Source: Lustribacter sp965277075
Lineage (GTDB): Bacteria; Vulcanimicrobiota; Vulcanimicrobiia; Vulcanimicrobiales; Vulcanimicrobiaceae
Assembly: GCA_965277075.1 (NCBI GenBank)
Contig: OZ255707.1
Location: forward strand, 3,162,001 to 3,226,000
Length of the DNA: 64,000 nt
Direction: 5' to 3'
In this document: piece after piece, positions 32,937 through 40,981 of the stretch
How positions within the stretch are numbered: position 1 is the first letter of the stretch
Layout: each line of letters starts with the position of its first letter
Made by a program: the position numbers and the translations under genes
The notes under the pieces: model-generated
The model's input: the letters and a program-made list of their open reading frames with translations, nothing else
Databases searched by the model: none
What the model was told of the DNA's origin: nothing

Positions 32937-34075
32937 GACGCGAAGATCAGCTCCGACCAGCGCGGCCCTTCGTCTTCGGCGAGATTTTGATCGCGTAAGC
33001 GCCGGAACGCGCGTACGCCGCTCGGAGCGTCGTCAGTCGCGCCGACCGCGAAACGATCTGCACGCCGTTCGATCTCGCGCGAGAACGCGTTCGCGAACGG
33101 CATCGCGACGAATTGCGCGAGTGCCATGTAGAACGCGAGCCGCACCATCGTGCCGACGCCCTCATCGCGCCGGGTGGTCCGCTGCACGATCGACGTCGAG
33201 CTCAAGAGCGAGATCGCCATCAGGACGGTGCCGAGCGCGACCGCGTACCACGGGTCGCGCCGCACGTAATGGCCAAGTTCGTGCGCGACCACGAAGAGCG
33301 TCTCGTCTTCCGCAAACTCGTCGAGCAGCGTATCGGCGATCGCGATTCGTTCGGTGCCGAACACGCCGGTCACGAACGCGTTTGCCTTTTTCGTTTGGCG
33401 GCTCATGTCGAATCGCAGGATCGTCGCGCCACCGACACCATACCGTGCCGCCAGCGTTCGAATCTTCGCTTCGAGCGGCCCGTCGAGCGGAACGTATTTG
33501 TTGAAGAGCGGCATGATGAACGTCGGCGCGACGACGTTTGCGAAGACGAGCAGCGGCGGTGTCCCCGCGATGGCGATCCACGGCCAACGTCGCGGCGCGC
33601 GATGGACGATCGCGTCGACGGCGATCGCTAGGACGAACGTGATGCCGAGCCCGACGCCCGTCGCTTTGAGGCGGTCGTTCGCCCACGCTTGCGGCGTCCG
33701 GTCGCTGTTACCGTAGATGCGCTCCATTACGAAGCCCTCGATGTAGTCGACCGGCCACTCACGCACGGCGTCGAGCAGGGTCATTGCGCCGATCGCGAAC
33801 GGCAGACGCAGCGGACGCGGCAACGGCTGGAGGGCTCGTTCGGCCGCATCCCCGAACGCGAACGCCCAGAGACCGGCGCCGGCGACGGAACGTGCAATGT
33901 CCACGACCGTCAGGAGCCTTCGCGCATCGCCGTAGCGTTTCGCGTTGCGCTCGCGCGTCGGCGCGGGCGATACCCGATCGCGCCACGTCTCGTAGCCGCG
34001 CACGGCCGTGTAGCCGGCCGTCAATCCCGCCGCGGCACCGAGCATGAAGCGGGCAAATCCGGAACGTTCGCGCAT
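32882..34075 (-). CDS. M48 family metallopeptidase (Ste24-like)
   Basis: A 397-residue membrane-bound zinc protease of the Ste24/CAAX-protease type. It has several N-terminal membrane segments, the family-specific stretch FNKYVPLDGPLEAKIRTLAA, then KKANAFVTGVFGTERIAIAD and the zinc site VVAHELGHYVRRDPWY at about residue 266. A downstream glutamate lies in SREIERRADRFAVG. In bacteria these enzymes degrade misfolded membrane proteins or process small proteins. The ATG overlaps the Mrp-gene stop by one base (TGATG). The 3' end overlaps DUF2461 by 55 bases. Confidence 0.9.
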   Translation of the reverse strand: MRERSGFARFMLGAAAGLTAGYTAVRGYETWRDRVSPAPTRERNAKRYGDARRLLTVVDIARSVAGAGLWAFAFGDAAERALQPLPRPLRLPFAIGAMTLLDAVREWPVDYIEGFVMERIYGNSDRTPQAWANDRLKATGVGLGITFVLAIAVDAIVHRAPRRWPWIAIAGTPPLLVFANVVAPTFIMPLFNKYVPLDGPLEAKIRTLAARYGVGGATILRFDMSRQTKKANAFVTGVFGTERIAIADTLLDEFAEDETLFVVAHELGHYVRRDPWYAVALGTVLMAISLLSSTSIVQRTTRRDEGVGTMVRLAFYMALAQFVAMPFANAFSREIERRADRFAVGATDDAPSGVRAFRRLRDQNLAEDEGPRWSELIFASHPSLKSRIETLEATASR

Positions 34076-35160
34076 CAGATGATCGAAATCGTTTCTTTGG
34101 GTTTCGGTGTTGCGGCGATAGCGCGTTCGAGCGCGCCGGCCAGTTCGTCGACGATCGGATCGTCGATTTCGTCCACCAAACCGACGTCGGCTTTCGCGAC
34201 GAGGTTCGGTTCGATCGGTATCCGCGCTAACATCGGCGCGCGTGCGAGATCGGCGACGCGGTCGGCGTACGACGGCCCGAAGATGTCGTAGCGCGTCCCG
34301 GTGTCGGGCGCAACGAAGTACGACATGTTCTCAACCACGCCGAGGATCGGTTTCTTGAGCTGATGGATCAGATTTGCCGCTTTGCGCACGATCATCGTGG
34401 CGAGCGCCTGGGGCATCGTCACGAGCACGACGCCGTCGACGCTGAGCGACTGCAACACGGTCAACGGCGCATCCGACGTGCCCGGCGGCAAATCGATCAG
34501 CAGATAATCGAGATCGCTCCACAGCACTTGCTCGTAAAACTGCCGGATCACACCGGAGAGAATTGGACCCCGCCAGATCATCGCGGTATCTTCCTGATCC
34601 GTGAGCAGGTTGGCGGAAACGACCTCGATCGCCGACCGCGTCACGGCGGGCGTCATCAGCGGCCGCGGCTGCGAGCCGGCAGCCGCGTTGGGATCACTTT
34701 CGATCCCGAGCGGCGTCGTGAGGCCGAACAGCCGCGGAATCGACGGCCCGGTGATGTCGGCGTCGAGGATACCGACCCTCTTGTTCGCGCGGCGTAACCC
34801 GACGCCGAGCAACGCGGTCACCAGCGATTTCCCGACACCGCCTTTGCCCGACATGATCGGCACGACGTGTTTGAAACGCGCGCGACGCGCGAACTCGCCC
34901 GGTGCACGCCGATGCTGAACGAGATCGTCGTTCGAAATTGTCGGAATGCGCCCGGAGAGGCGGGCCTGACTCAATGCCGCGATAATCGGCTCGACGCGTA
35001 GTCCGTGCGCTTGCGCACCCTGCGCGATCGTCTCGTATTTATTAACGCCGCAACCCGAACAATGCAAGCCGAAACGCTCGAGCACGTCCTCGGCGATAGC
35101 CACATCGGCGACGAGCTCGCGGATGTTGGTTTCGGGACCGATCGTAGTGGCGACAGACAT
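34075..35160 (-). CDS. Mrp/NBP35-type P-loop ATPase with N-terminal DUF1858 domain
   Basis: An iron-sulfur cluster carrier-type ATPase (ApbC/Mrp). Residues 10-65 form a DUF1858 domain (VAIAEDVLERFGLHCSGCGV) with a CSGC pair that could bind a cluster. The deviant Walker A is MSGKGGVGKSLVTALLG, followed by GILDADITGPSIPRLFG, LLIDLPPGTSDAPLTVLQSL, and the family tail with GVVENMSYFVAPDTGTRYDI. The usual CxxC of Mrp near the C-terminus is replaced in that last segment, so the N-terminal CSGC may substitute. I chose the ATG at 35160 (MSVATT); an upstream ATG at 35202 adds 14 residues. It is coupled to the M48 gene. Confidence 0.88.
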   Translation of the reverse strand: MSVATTIGPETNIRELVADVAIAEDVLERFGLHCSGCGVNKYETIAQGAQAHGLRVEPIIAALSQARLSGRIPTISNDDLVQHRRAPGEFARRARFKHVVPIMSGKGGVGKSLVTALLGVGLRRANKRVGILDADITGPSIPRLFGLTTPLGIESDPNAAAGSQPRPLMTPAVTRSAIEVVSANLLTDQEDTAMIWRGPILSGVIRQFYEQVLWSDLDYLLIDLPPGTSDAPLTVLQSLSVDGVVLVTMPQALATMIVRKAANLIHQLKKPILGVVENMSYFVAPDTGTRYDIFGPSYADRVADLARAPMLARIPIEPNLVAKADVGLVDEIDDPIVDELAGALERAIAATPKPKETISII

Positions 35161-35261
35161 GAAGCGGAGGCTACAACCTTCGACGTGATTTTGGGGATAC
35201 ACTGGAGAAACGAACGTTCGGCACGAAGGCGGACGTTGCTTTTGACTCCATTGGAGGACGT

Positions 35262-35708
35262 ATGGGTGCTTTCGCGACCGTAACCATTCCGCTCGATCTT
35301 ACCCCGCCCGGAGCGATCGCGCTCGCGCTCGAGGAAGCCGAAGCGTCCGCCGGTTCGGTCGAGGCTGCGGCGACGAGCGCCGGCCTCATGCTCAAGCTCC
35401 AATTGCCGGGAAATCTCCGTTCGTTGATGGGGCGCCTGAATGCGCTCGGCTTCGCGACGCCCGCGACGCTGGAGGTTTCCGTGCCGGTACGATCCCTCGC
35501 GATCCCCGATCTCGTGCCCAACATCGGGCATCTCCTCGCCGCGTTGAACACGTCGGGCGAAGTGACGAATGCGCGCATCGAAGGGGATGCGGTGATCGCG
35601 ACGACCGGTCCGACGTCCAAAGGCCTGTATCGTATCTATCATGCGCTTCTCCATGAGGGCTTGATCGCCCAAGATACGCCCACGCTTCCCGCCCTTCGAG
35701 GTCTCTAG
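35262..35708 (+). CDS. Conserved-looking hypothetical protein
   Basis: A 148-residue protein with an excellent ribosome-binding site (TTGGAGGACGT before ATG), so it is surely translated. It is soluble, alternating beta and alpha (FATVTIPLDLTPPGAIALAL, LMLKLQLPGNLRSLMGRLNA, ATLEVSVPVRSLAIPDLVPN), with no metal, signal or membrane motif. It precedes the carotenoid desaturase and phytoene synthase on the same strand, so it may be part of that operon. The family is not recognised. Confidence 0.72.
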   Translation: MGAFATVTIPLDLTPPGAIALALEEAEASAGSVEAAATSAGLMLKLQLPGNLRSLMGRLNALGFATPATLEVSVPVRSLAIPDLVPNIGHLLAALNTSGEVTNARIEGDAVIATTGPTSKGLYRIYHALLHEGLIAQDTPTLPALRGL

Positions 35709-35739
35709 TCTGCTCGCGACTGCACCACTCGACGCGATC

Positions 35740-37104
35740 GTGGTCGGCGGCGGCCCTGCCGGGCTTGCCGCCGCGAAGTATCTGGCCGATGCCGGCCGTA
35801 CGGCGCTCGTCTTGGAAAAACGGCCGATTCTCGGCGGTAAACTCTCGTCGTGGCGCGACCGTGACGGCGACGTGCTCGAAACCGGATTGCACTCATTTTT
35901 CGGCGGGTATGCTGCCGTTCACGCGCTGTTGCGCGACGTCGGTATTGCGCATCATGTGCTTTGGCAGCCGCACACGTTAACGTTCGCGATGCCGCCGAAT
36001 TTCTCGAATCGGGTCGGCGCTGATCCGATCTTCGAAGCGTTCCACTTCATCGATGCGCCGTCACCGTTCAACGGCATCGGCGCCGTGCTCAACGCTCGTT
36101 ACGTCTTCAACGCGTGGGAAAAGGTGCTGTTCGCGACCGGCACGTTGCCGATTCTCGTCGGCGATCAAGAGTACGCGGACCGTCATGACGACATCACCTA
36201 TAGCGCGTGGCACCGCAAGCGTAAGATGTCCGAGCACATGCTCAACACGTTCTTCGCTCCGATGTCGCTCGCGCTCAATTTCACACCCGTCGATCAAATC
36301 TCAGCCGAGGCGATGCTGCGCGTGATGGCATACTTTGCGAGTTCGCGCGACGCGAGCCGGGCCGGTTTTCTCGACGGTCCGCCCAACGAGCGGTTGATCG
36401 AGCCGATCGCCGATCACCTTCGCGAGCGCGGGCAGCGCATCGAGTCCGATGCCCGCGTGAAGGAGCTCGTGTTCGGCGACGGACGGATCACCGGCGTGCG
36501 CACCGACGACGGCCGCACCTACGAGTCCGACGCCGTGATTATCGCGACGCCCGTGCACGATGCAGCGAAGCTGCTGCCGTCCGCGATGCTGCGCGATCCG
36601 CTCGTTGCGGGGGTCGGGAAGCTGACCTCGTCGCCGGTCATCAACGGGCACTTTTGGTTCGACCGTCCGATCTCGCAGCACACGAATCTGATCTTCGGCG
36701 CCGGCACGTTACTGCCGGTGCATGCGGATCTGGGGCAAGCATCCCCGGGATACGGGTGGCCGAACAAATCGTTCATCGAAGTCTGCATCGCACCGGCTGA
36801 CGACCTGATGCCGCTGGACGATGATGCGATCGTGGAGCGCGTGCTCGCCGACATGACAAAGCTCTATCCGCTCGCGACGAAGGAGACGCTCGTGAAAGCG
36901 AAGCTCGTGCGCGTTCCCAAGAGCGTCTACCGTGCGAGTCCCGGCGCGGAGCGGTTGCGTCCCGGTTCGCGCACGCCCATCGAGAATCTGTTCCTCGCCG
37001 GCTGCTACACGAATCATCGGTTTCCGGCGAGTATTGAGGGCGCGATGCGCAGCGCTCGGGCCGCCGTCGACGCCGTGCTTTCGCGGTCGTATGCTCGGGC
37101 TTAG
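35740..37104 (+). CDS. crtP: Phytoene desaturase, plant/cyanobacterial (CrtP/PDS) type
   Basis: An FAD-dependent desaturase of carotenoid synthesis. It matches the PDS family rather than bacterial CrtI: GGGPAGLAAAKYLADAGRTA, EKRPILGGKLSSWRDRDGDV, ETGLHSFFGGY, ALNFTPVDQISAEAMLRVMA, FLDGPPNERLIEPIADHLRE, PVINGHFWFDRPIS, SVYRASPGAERLRPGSR and SIEGAMRSARAA. The FAD Rossmann strand appears to begin before the first canonical start (GTG 35740): upstream in frame is LLATAPLDAI with only a CTG at 35710. The true start may therefore be non-canonical or further 5'. It overlaps crtB by 14 bases. HpnE (squalene pathway) is the main alternative. Confidence 0.87.
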   Translation: MVGGGPAGLAAAKYLADAGRTALVLEKRPILGGKLSSWRDRDGDVLETGLHSFFGGYAAVHALLRDVGIAHHVLWQPHTLTFAMPPNFSNRVGADPIFEAFHFIDAPSPFNGIGAVLNARYVFNAWEKVLFATGTLPILVGDQEYADRHDDITYSAWHRKRKMSEHMLNTFFAPMSLALNFTPVDQISAEAMLRVMAYFASSRDASRAGFLDGPPNERLIEPIADHLRERGQRIESDARVKELVFGDGRITGVRTDDGRTYESDAVIIATPVHDAAKLLPSAMLRDPLVAGVGKLTSSPVINGHFWFDRPISQHTNLIFGAGTLLPVHADLGQASPGYGWPNKSFIEVCIAPADDLMPLDDDAIVERVLADMTKLYPLATKETLVKAKLVRVPKSVYRASPGAERLRPGSRTPIENLFLAGCYTNHRFPASIEGAMRSARAAVDAVLSRSYARA

Positions 37105-37987
37105 ATCGCTCGCCGCGCCCACGATCGTCGACGCGCGCGAGTCGACGGTTCTCGACGAGTGCTATCGGCAGTGCCGCGAAATCGCGCGGCTGCACTCGAA
37201 GACGTTTTATTTGAGCTCGCTCTTCCTCGCACCGGAAAAGCGGCGCGCGGTCTGGGCCGTGTACGCGTTCTGCCGGACGGCCGACGACATCGTCGATCGC
37301 ATCGCACCGGCAAACGAGCGGCTCGCGGCGGTCGACGCCTGGGAAGCGCAGCTGCTCGCTGCATACGACGGCAATCCGGCCGATCCGATCTATGTTGCCT
37401 TTTCCGACGCGGCCGCGCGGTTCGATATTCCGAGGCAACCTGCGCTCGATCTGTTACGCGGTGCACGGATGGACATCACCGTGCGGCGTTACGCGACCTA
37501 CGCCGATCTGCGGCAGTACTGTTATCTCGTCGCATCGACGGTCGGCGTGCTCGTCATGCCGATCCTTGGGACGCTCACGCCGGACGCCCTCGATTACGGC
37601 GTCGCGCTCGGTCGCGCCATGCAGATGACGAATATTCTGCGCGACGTCGGCGAGGATGCCTCGATGGGCCGCATCTACCTTCCGGAAGAAGATATGCTGC
37701 GCTTCGGCTGCTCCGAGGCGAAGCTGTTAGAAGGCGTGGTCGACGATGGATTCATCGCGCTAATGCAATTCCAAATCGAACGCGTGCGCGCAATGTATCT
37801 CGACGCTGAGCCCGGAATCGCAATGCTCAACGCGGAAAGCCGGTACACCGTGCGGCTCGCGCTGCATCTCTACCGGCGCATTCTCAACGCCATCGAACTC
37901 AATCGCTACGACGTATTCACCCGTCGTGCGTACGTCCCGTTCCGAACCAAGATGGTGTCGGCGTTGCTGGTCGGGCTCGCCCGCTAA
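37091..37987 (+). CDS. crtB: Phytoene synthase
   Basis: A head-to-head prenyl synthase (298 residues) making phytoene from two geranylgeranyl diphosphates. The first aspartate motif is in AVYAFCRTADDIVDRIAPAN, and the second is in MTNILRDVGEDASMGRIYLP. The ARLHSKTFYLSSLFL and RGARMDITVRRYATYADLRQ segments complete the active-site cavity. The ATG at 37091 lies within crtP, giving a 14-base overlap and likely translational coupling. It forms a compact crtP-crtB unit supplying carotenoids, probably for the light-harvesting apparatus encoded at 57.7 kb. Squalene or presqualene synthases (HpnD) share the fold, but the pairing with a PDS-type desaturase favours phytoene. Confidence 0.9.
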   Translation: MLGLRSLAAPTIVDARESTVLDECYRQCREIARLHSKTFYLSSLFLAPEKRRAVWAVYAFCRTADDIVDRIAPANERLAAVDAWEAQLLAAYDGNPADPIYVAFSDAAARFDIPRQPALDLLRGARMDITVRRYATYADLRQYCYLVASTVGVLVMPILGTLTPDALDYGVALGRAMQMTNILRDVGEDASMGRIYLPEEDMLRFGCSEAKLLEGVVDDGFIALMQFQIERVRAMYLDAEPGIAMLNAESRYTVRLALHLYRRILNAIELNRYDVFTRRAYVPFRTKMVSALLVGLAR

Positions 37988-38045
37988 GCCAACGATCGCG
38001 TCGGTTCGGCCCCAAGTCGTCCAGACACTTCCTCCATGCGGCCGA
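37952..38045 (+). repeat. Copy 1 of an imperfect direct repeat (about 95-100 bp)
   Basis: Starts in the last codons of crtB (ATGGTGTCGGCGTTG) and runs past its stop through CGATCGCGTCGGTT and GTCGTCCAGACACTTC to about 38045. Copy 2 is at 43542-43640. The first 25 bases match at 24 positions, and the later block at about five in six. On the minus strand the later block corresponds to the last codons of the 68-residue gene at 43568. The two copies enclose about 5.5 kb. Confidence 0.7.
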
Positions 38046-38325
38046 CGACCGCCGCGCGTAACGGGAATCAGGGGCCTCGCTCGTCGTCGCCTACGCAGCG
38101 TGCGCCGTCCTCCCCGCAACGTCCAGCACGAGTTTGCGGAAGAGCTCTGCCACGTTGCATTTTATGACAGTTAAGATTCTTAGCGCCACCGGGCCCATTT
38201 CATCGAGGTACCGCGCCGATGTTCTACAACCAACTTCGAGGTTCGAGACTTTTCGCTGATCACAATTGCTGCAAGACGTCCGACGACGCGTCTTTTCGTT
38301 TTCACTATTTTCGATTGGAGAATGT
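37988..38325 (+). other. Intergenic region between crtB and the DUF4331 gene
   Basis: 338 bases without a convincing gene. The first 60 belong to direct-repeat copy 1 and include a decayed copy of the 3' end of the 68-residue gene found at 43568. Around 38166-38183 there is a GACAGTTAAGA-T-TCTTA motif that recurs upstream of the 816-residue regulator. The final bases carry TTGGAGAATGT, a ribosome-binding site for the DUF4331 gene. The AT content rises after 38150, as expected for a promoter region. Confidence 0.6.
38166..38183 (+). promoter_or_regulatory. Candidate operator GACAGTTAAGA-T-TCTTAG upstream of the DUF4331 gene
   Basis: An inverted TAAGA/TCTTA pair preceded by GACAGT, 143 bases before the DUF4331 start. 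The same 11-base string GACAGTTAAGA, followed by a second TCTTA arm, lies on the minus strand at 43509-43532 upstream of the 816-residue HTH-ATPase regulator. A shared operator is inferred. Confidence 0.4.
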
Positions 38326-39543
38326 ATGAGCTTTACGCTACCGGCGAAGCCGCTCTTCGCTGCGGTGACCGTTTGCGCAGCCGTCGCGGTCTGGTTTGCT
38401 CCTCCTGTGCGAAGCGTCGCCTCCAATCACATCGATTCGCCGATCGCGACGCAAAACCGCGGCGCGAACATCACCGATCACTACGCCTTTCTCGACCCCA
38501 ACGACAACTCGAAGATCGTGCTCCTGATGGGCACGCAAGGTTTCGTCATCCCGGGCGAGCATTTCGGTATGTCGATCTTCGACCCGAGCCTTCGCTATCG
38601 GTGGATGTTCTCGACGACTGGGGCCGCAAAGCCCGACAAATACCTCGACGTTACGTACGCGCCCGGCGTCGGACGCCTAACCGCCCAGATGGCGACGATC
38701 AGCCTGCCGGACGGCAAGAGCTTCACCGCGATGACGACCGTCGCAACACAGGATCCGAAGCCGAAGGAACCGGCCATTACGACTGATCCGGCAACCGGCG
38801 TTACATTTTTTGCCGGCGTCATGGACGACCCGTTTTTCCTCGACGACACCGGAGCAAATCTCTTCGGCGCCTCGGTTTTGATGGGACGCGCCGATCCCTC
38901 GCTCATCGGAAAACGCGGTGGTCGCGATACCTACGCCGGCTTCAACACCCTTATAACGGCGCTCGAGTTGCCCGTCTCGATGCTCAAGGGCGCAGGCAAC
39001 AAGATTGGTATAGAAACTGCGACGCAACGTAAAGCCGTACAAACGGCGCAGGACGACGGCACGATCGTCGGCTCCGGCGAGTATAAGACACTCGACCGGG
39101 AAGGCTTCCCGTTTGTCAACAACGCGCTGATACCGCCGCCGCTCAAGGACAAATTCGGAACGTCGAATCCCGAAGCCGATGCTCAAGGCGTGTTCAAGTC
39201 GGCCATCGTGACGACGCTCAACGCAATCGGCACGGACCAAGCTCATCAGAAGATGCTGTTGGACACCACCGTTACGCACGGGGACTATCTCATGATCGAT
39301 GTCTCGGTTCGGAACTCGGGCCCGCAGGGCGGGACCAATGCCGACGGCGGCTTCGGCAACGCCGGCGGACGACGACTCGCCGACGTTACCCCGACGTTAG
39401 CGTTCACGATGCTCAACAACGGTAAATATTTGACGGATCACGTGCTCAAGAACGACGCGACGTTCCGTAACGAGTTTCCGTTCGTCGCCGATCCTCATCA
39501 GCCGCTACCGCCCGGCCACGAGTCCTCCGGCTTCCAGCAGTAA
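38326..39543 (+). CDS. DUF4331 domain-containing secreted protein
   Basis: A 405-residue exported protein. The signal peptide (LFAAVTVCAAVAVWFAPPVR) is followed by the DUF4331 fold with its hallmark start SNHIDSPIATQNRGANITDH and YAFLDPNDNSKIVLLMGTQG. Later it has GREGFPFVNN-like DREGFPFVNNALIPPPLKD and NAGGRRLADV. DUF4331 proteins are common in bacteria, often beside a TPR protein, and their function is unknown. A ribosome-binding site GGAGAATGT precedes the ATG at 38326. The TPR gene follows 23 bases downstream, so they form an operon. Confidence 0.88.
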   Translation: MSFTLPAKPLFAAVTVCAAVAVWFAPPVRSVASNHIDSPIATQNRGANITDHYAFLDPNDNSKIVLLMGTQGFVIPGEHFGMSIFDPSLRYRWMFSTTGAAKPDKYLDVTYAPGVGRLTAQMATISLPDGKSFTAMTTVATQDPKPKEPAITTDPATGVTFFAGVMDDPFFLDDTGANLFGASVLMGRADPSLIGKRGGRDTYAGFNTLITALELPVSMLKGAGNKIGIETATQRKAVQTAQDDGTIVGSGEYKTLDREGFPFVNNALIPPPLKDKFGTSNPEADAQGVFKSAIVTTLNAIGTDQAHQKMLLDTTVTHGDYLMIDVSVRNSGPQGGTNADGGFGNAGGRRLADVTPTLAFTMLNNGKYLTDHVLKNDATFRNEFPFVADPHQPLPPGHESSGFQQ

Positions 39544-39566
39544 CGTTCGTCCGGACCGTTCAAGCG

Positions 39567-40952
39567 GTGCCTTCACGCGCGGAGGCGCCGCACTCGAGTC
39601 GCTCTCTTTCGGCAATCGCCAAACGCGCCGCCGTGTTCGTCGCAGTGGCCGGGGTCGTGACCGGCACGGCGCGCGTGCGGTCATCATTTGCGGCTAAGCC
39701 GATACCGTCGCTGGCGCAAGCTCTCGCCGTCGCGCCGCCCGCGGCCGAATCGTTCGCGCAGTCTCGCGAGCGCGTGTTCTTCTTCGAACGCCGCTTGTCG
39801 CGCGATCCCGACGACATCGATGTTCTCAACGAGCTTTCGTCCCTGTATCTCCAGCGGCTACGAGAAACCGGCTCTTTTTCGGATCTCGCATTAGCGCAAA
39901 ACTCTTCGCGCCGGTCGCTTGACATCGTCCCCTCACTTCGAAACGTCGCGGGCCTCACCACGCGTGCCATGGTTGAGTTCGCCTCGCACGAATTCGTGGC
40001 CGCGCGTGACGACGCTCGACGCCTCACGCGCCTCGACGGTTCGGGCACGCCCTATGCCCTGCTCGGCGACGCGTATGCGGAACTCGGCGATTACGGTGCC
40101 GCCGAGGCTGCGTACGCGCGTTTGCAAAGCGCCGTCGGTAGCGCCGATGAGAACGTCGCCAGCCGCCGAGCACGGATGGCTCTGTTGAAAGGCGACAACG
40201 GGGCCGCGAAGGACGCCTTTTCACAGGCCCTTTCGCTCGAAGTCGGCCGGGTTTCGCCGTCGCGCGAACGGGTGGCTTGGTATTGCTGGCAACTGGGCGA
40301 CACCGCGTTTTTTACGGGCGACTATGCCTCCGCGCGGGCGAGGTACGACGACGCACTCGCAGCGTATCCCGGATATTTTCGCGCCTTGGCGTCTTACGGG
40401 CGGCTCGATGCCGCGCTCGGTGACTATCCCCGGGCCGTAGCGAACTACGAACAGGCGATTGCGATGCTGCCGGACCCGACCTTCGTTGCCGAACTGGGCG
40501 ACGTCTATGCGCTCTCCGGGGATCGCCCGGCCGCCGAACGCGAATACGACCTCGTCGAATTCATCGGGCGTTTGAGTCGAATCAACGGCGTGATGTACAA
40601 CCGGCAACTCGTGATGTTCGACGCAGATCACGATCGTACACCCACGAAAGCGTATCGCGCGGCGCGAGCCGAGTACGTGATCCGACGCGACGTTCTCGGA
40701 GCCGACGCCGTCGCGTGGACGGCGCTCAAAGCCGGAAAACTCGTCGCCGCACAAGTGGCGATGCGTGACGCGCTCCGTCTGGGGACAAACGATCCGCGAC
40801 TGCTCTACCACGCCGGCATGATCGCGCAAGCGGCAGGCGATACAGCGGCGGCCCGAAGGTTTCTCTCGGCGGCCGTTCGCCTAAGCCCAGCCTTCGATCC
40901 GCTTCAAGCGGTCATCGCTCGCTCGTCTCTTCGAAAACTTTCCCGCAACTAA
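39567..40952 (+). CDS. TPR-repeat protein
   Basis: A 461-residue protein with an N-terminal membrane anchor or signal (AVFVAVAGVVTGTARVRSSF) and at least six tetratricopeptide repeats. Good examples are GTPYALLGDAYAELGDYGAAEAAY (split here as LLGDAYAELGDYGAAEA), DTAFFTGDYASARARYDDAL and GRLDAALGDYPRAVANYEQA. It begins at GTG 39567, 23 bases after the DUF4331 gene, and is probably its partner in the envelope; DUF4331/TPR pairs recur in many bacteria. It is convergent with the 816-residue regulator, 29 bases away. Confidence 0.85.
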   Translation: MPSRAEAPHSSRSLSAIAKRAAVFVAVAGVVTGTARVRSSFAAKPIPSLAQALAVAPPAAESFAQSRERVFFFERRLSRDPDDIDVLNELSSLYLQRLRETGSFSDLALAQNSSRRSLDIVPSLRNVAGLTTRAMVEFASHEFVAARDDARRLTRLDGSGTPYALLGDAYAELGDYGAAEAAYARLQSAVGSADENVASRRARMALLKGDNGAAKDAFSQALSLEVGRVSPSRERVAWYCWQLGDTAFFTGDYASARARYDDALAAYPGYFRALASYGRLDAALGDYPRAVANYEQAIAMLPDPTFVAELGDVYALSGDRPAAEREYDLVEFIGRLSRINGVMYNRQLVMFDADHDRTPTKAYRAARAEYVIRRDVLGADAVAWTALKAGKLVAAQVAMRDALRLGTNDPRLLYHAGMIAQAAGDTAAARRFLSAAVRLSPAFDPLQAVIARSSLRKLSRN

Positions 40953-40981
40953 CGAGGTCGCGAGGCAAAACGTACGAGGGT

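Noticed and set aside
35740..37987. Squalene-pathway genes hpnE/hpnD instead of crtP/crtB
   Set aside because: The desaturase matches the PDS-specific motifs and no hpnC or squalene-hopene cyclase is present; the pairing favours carotenoids, though the alternative is not fully excluded.
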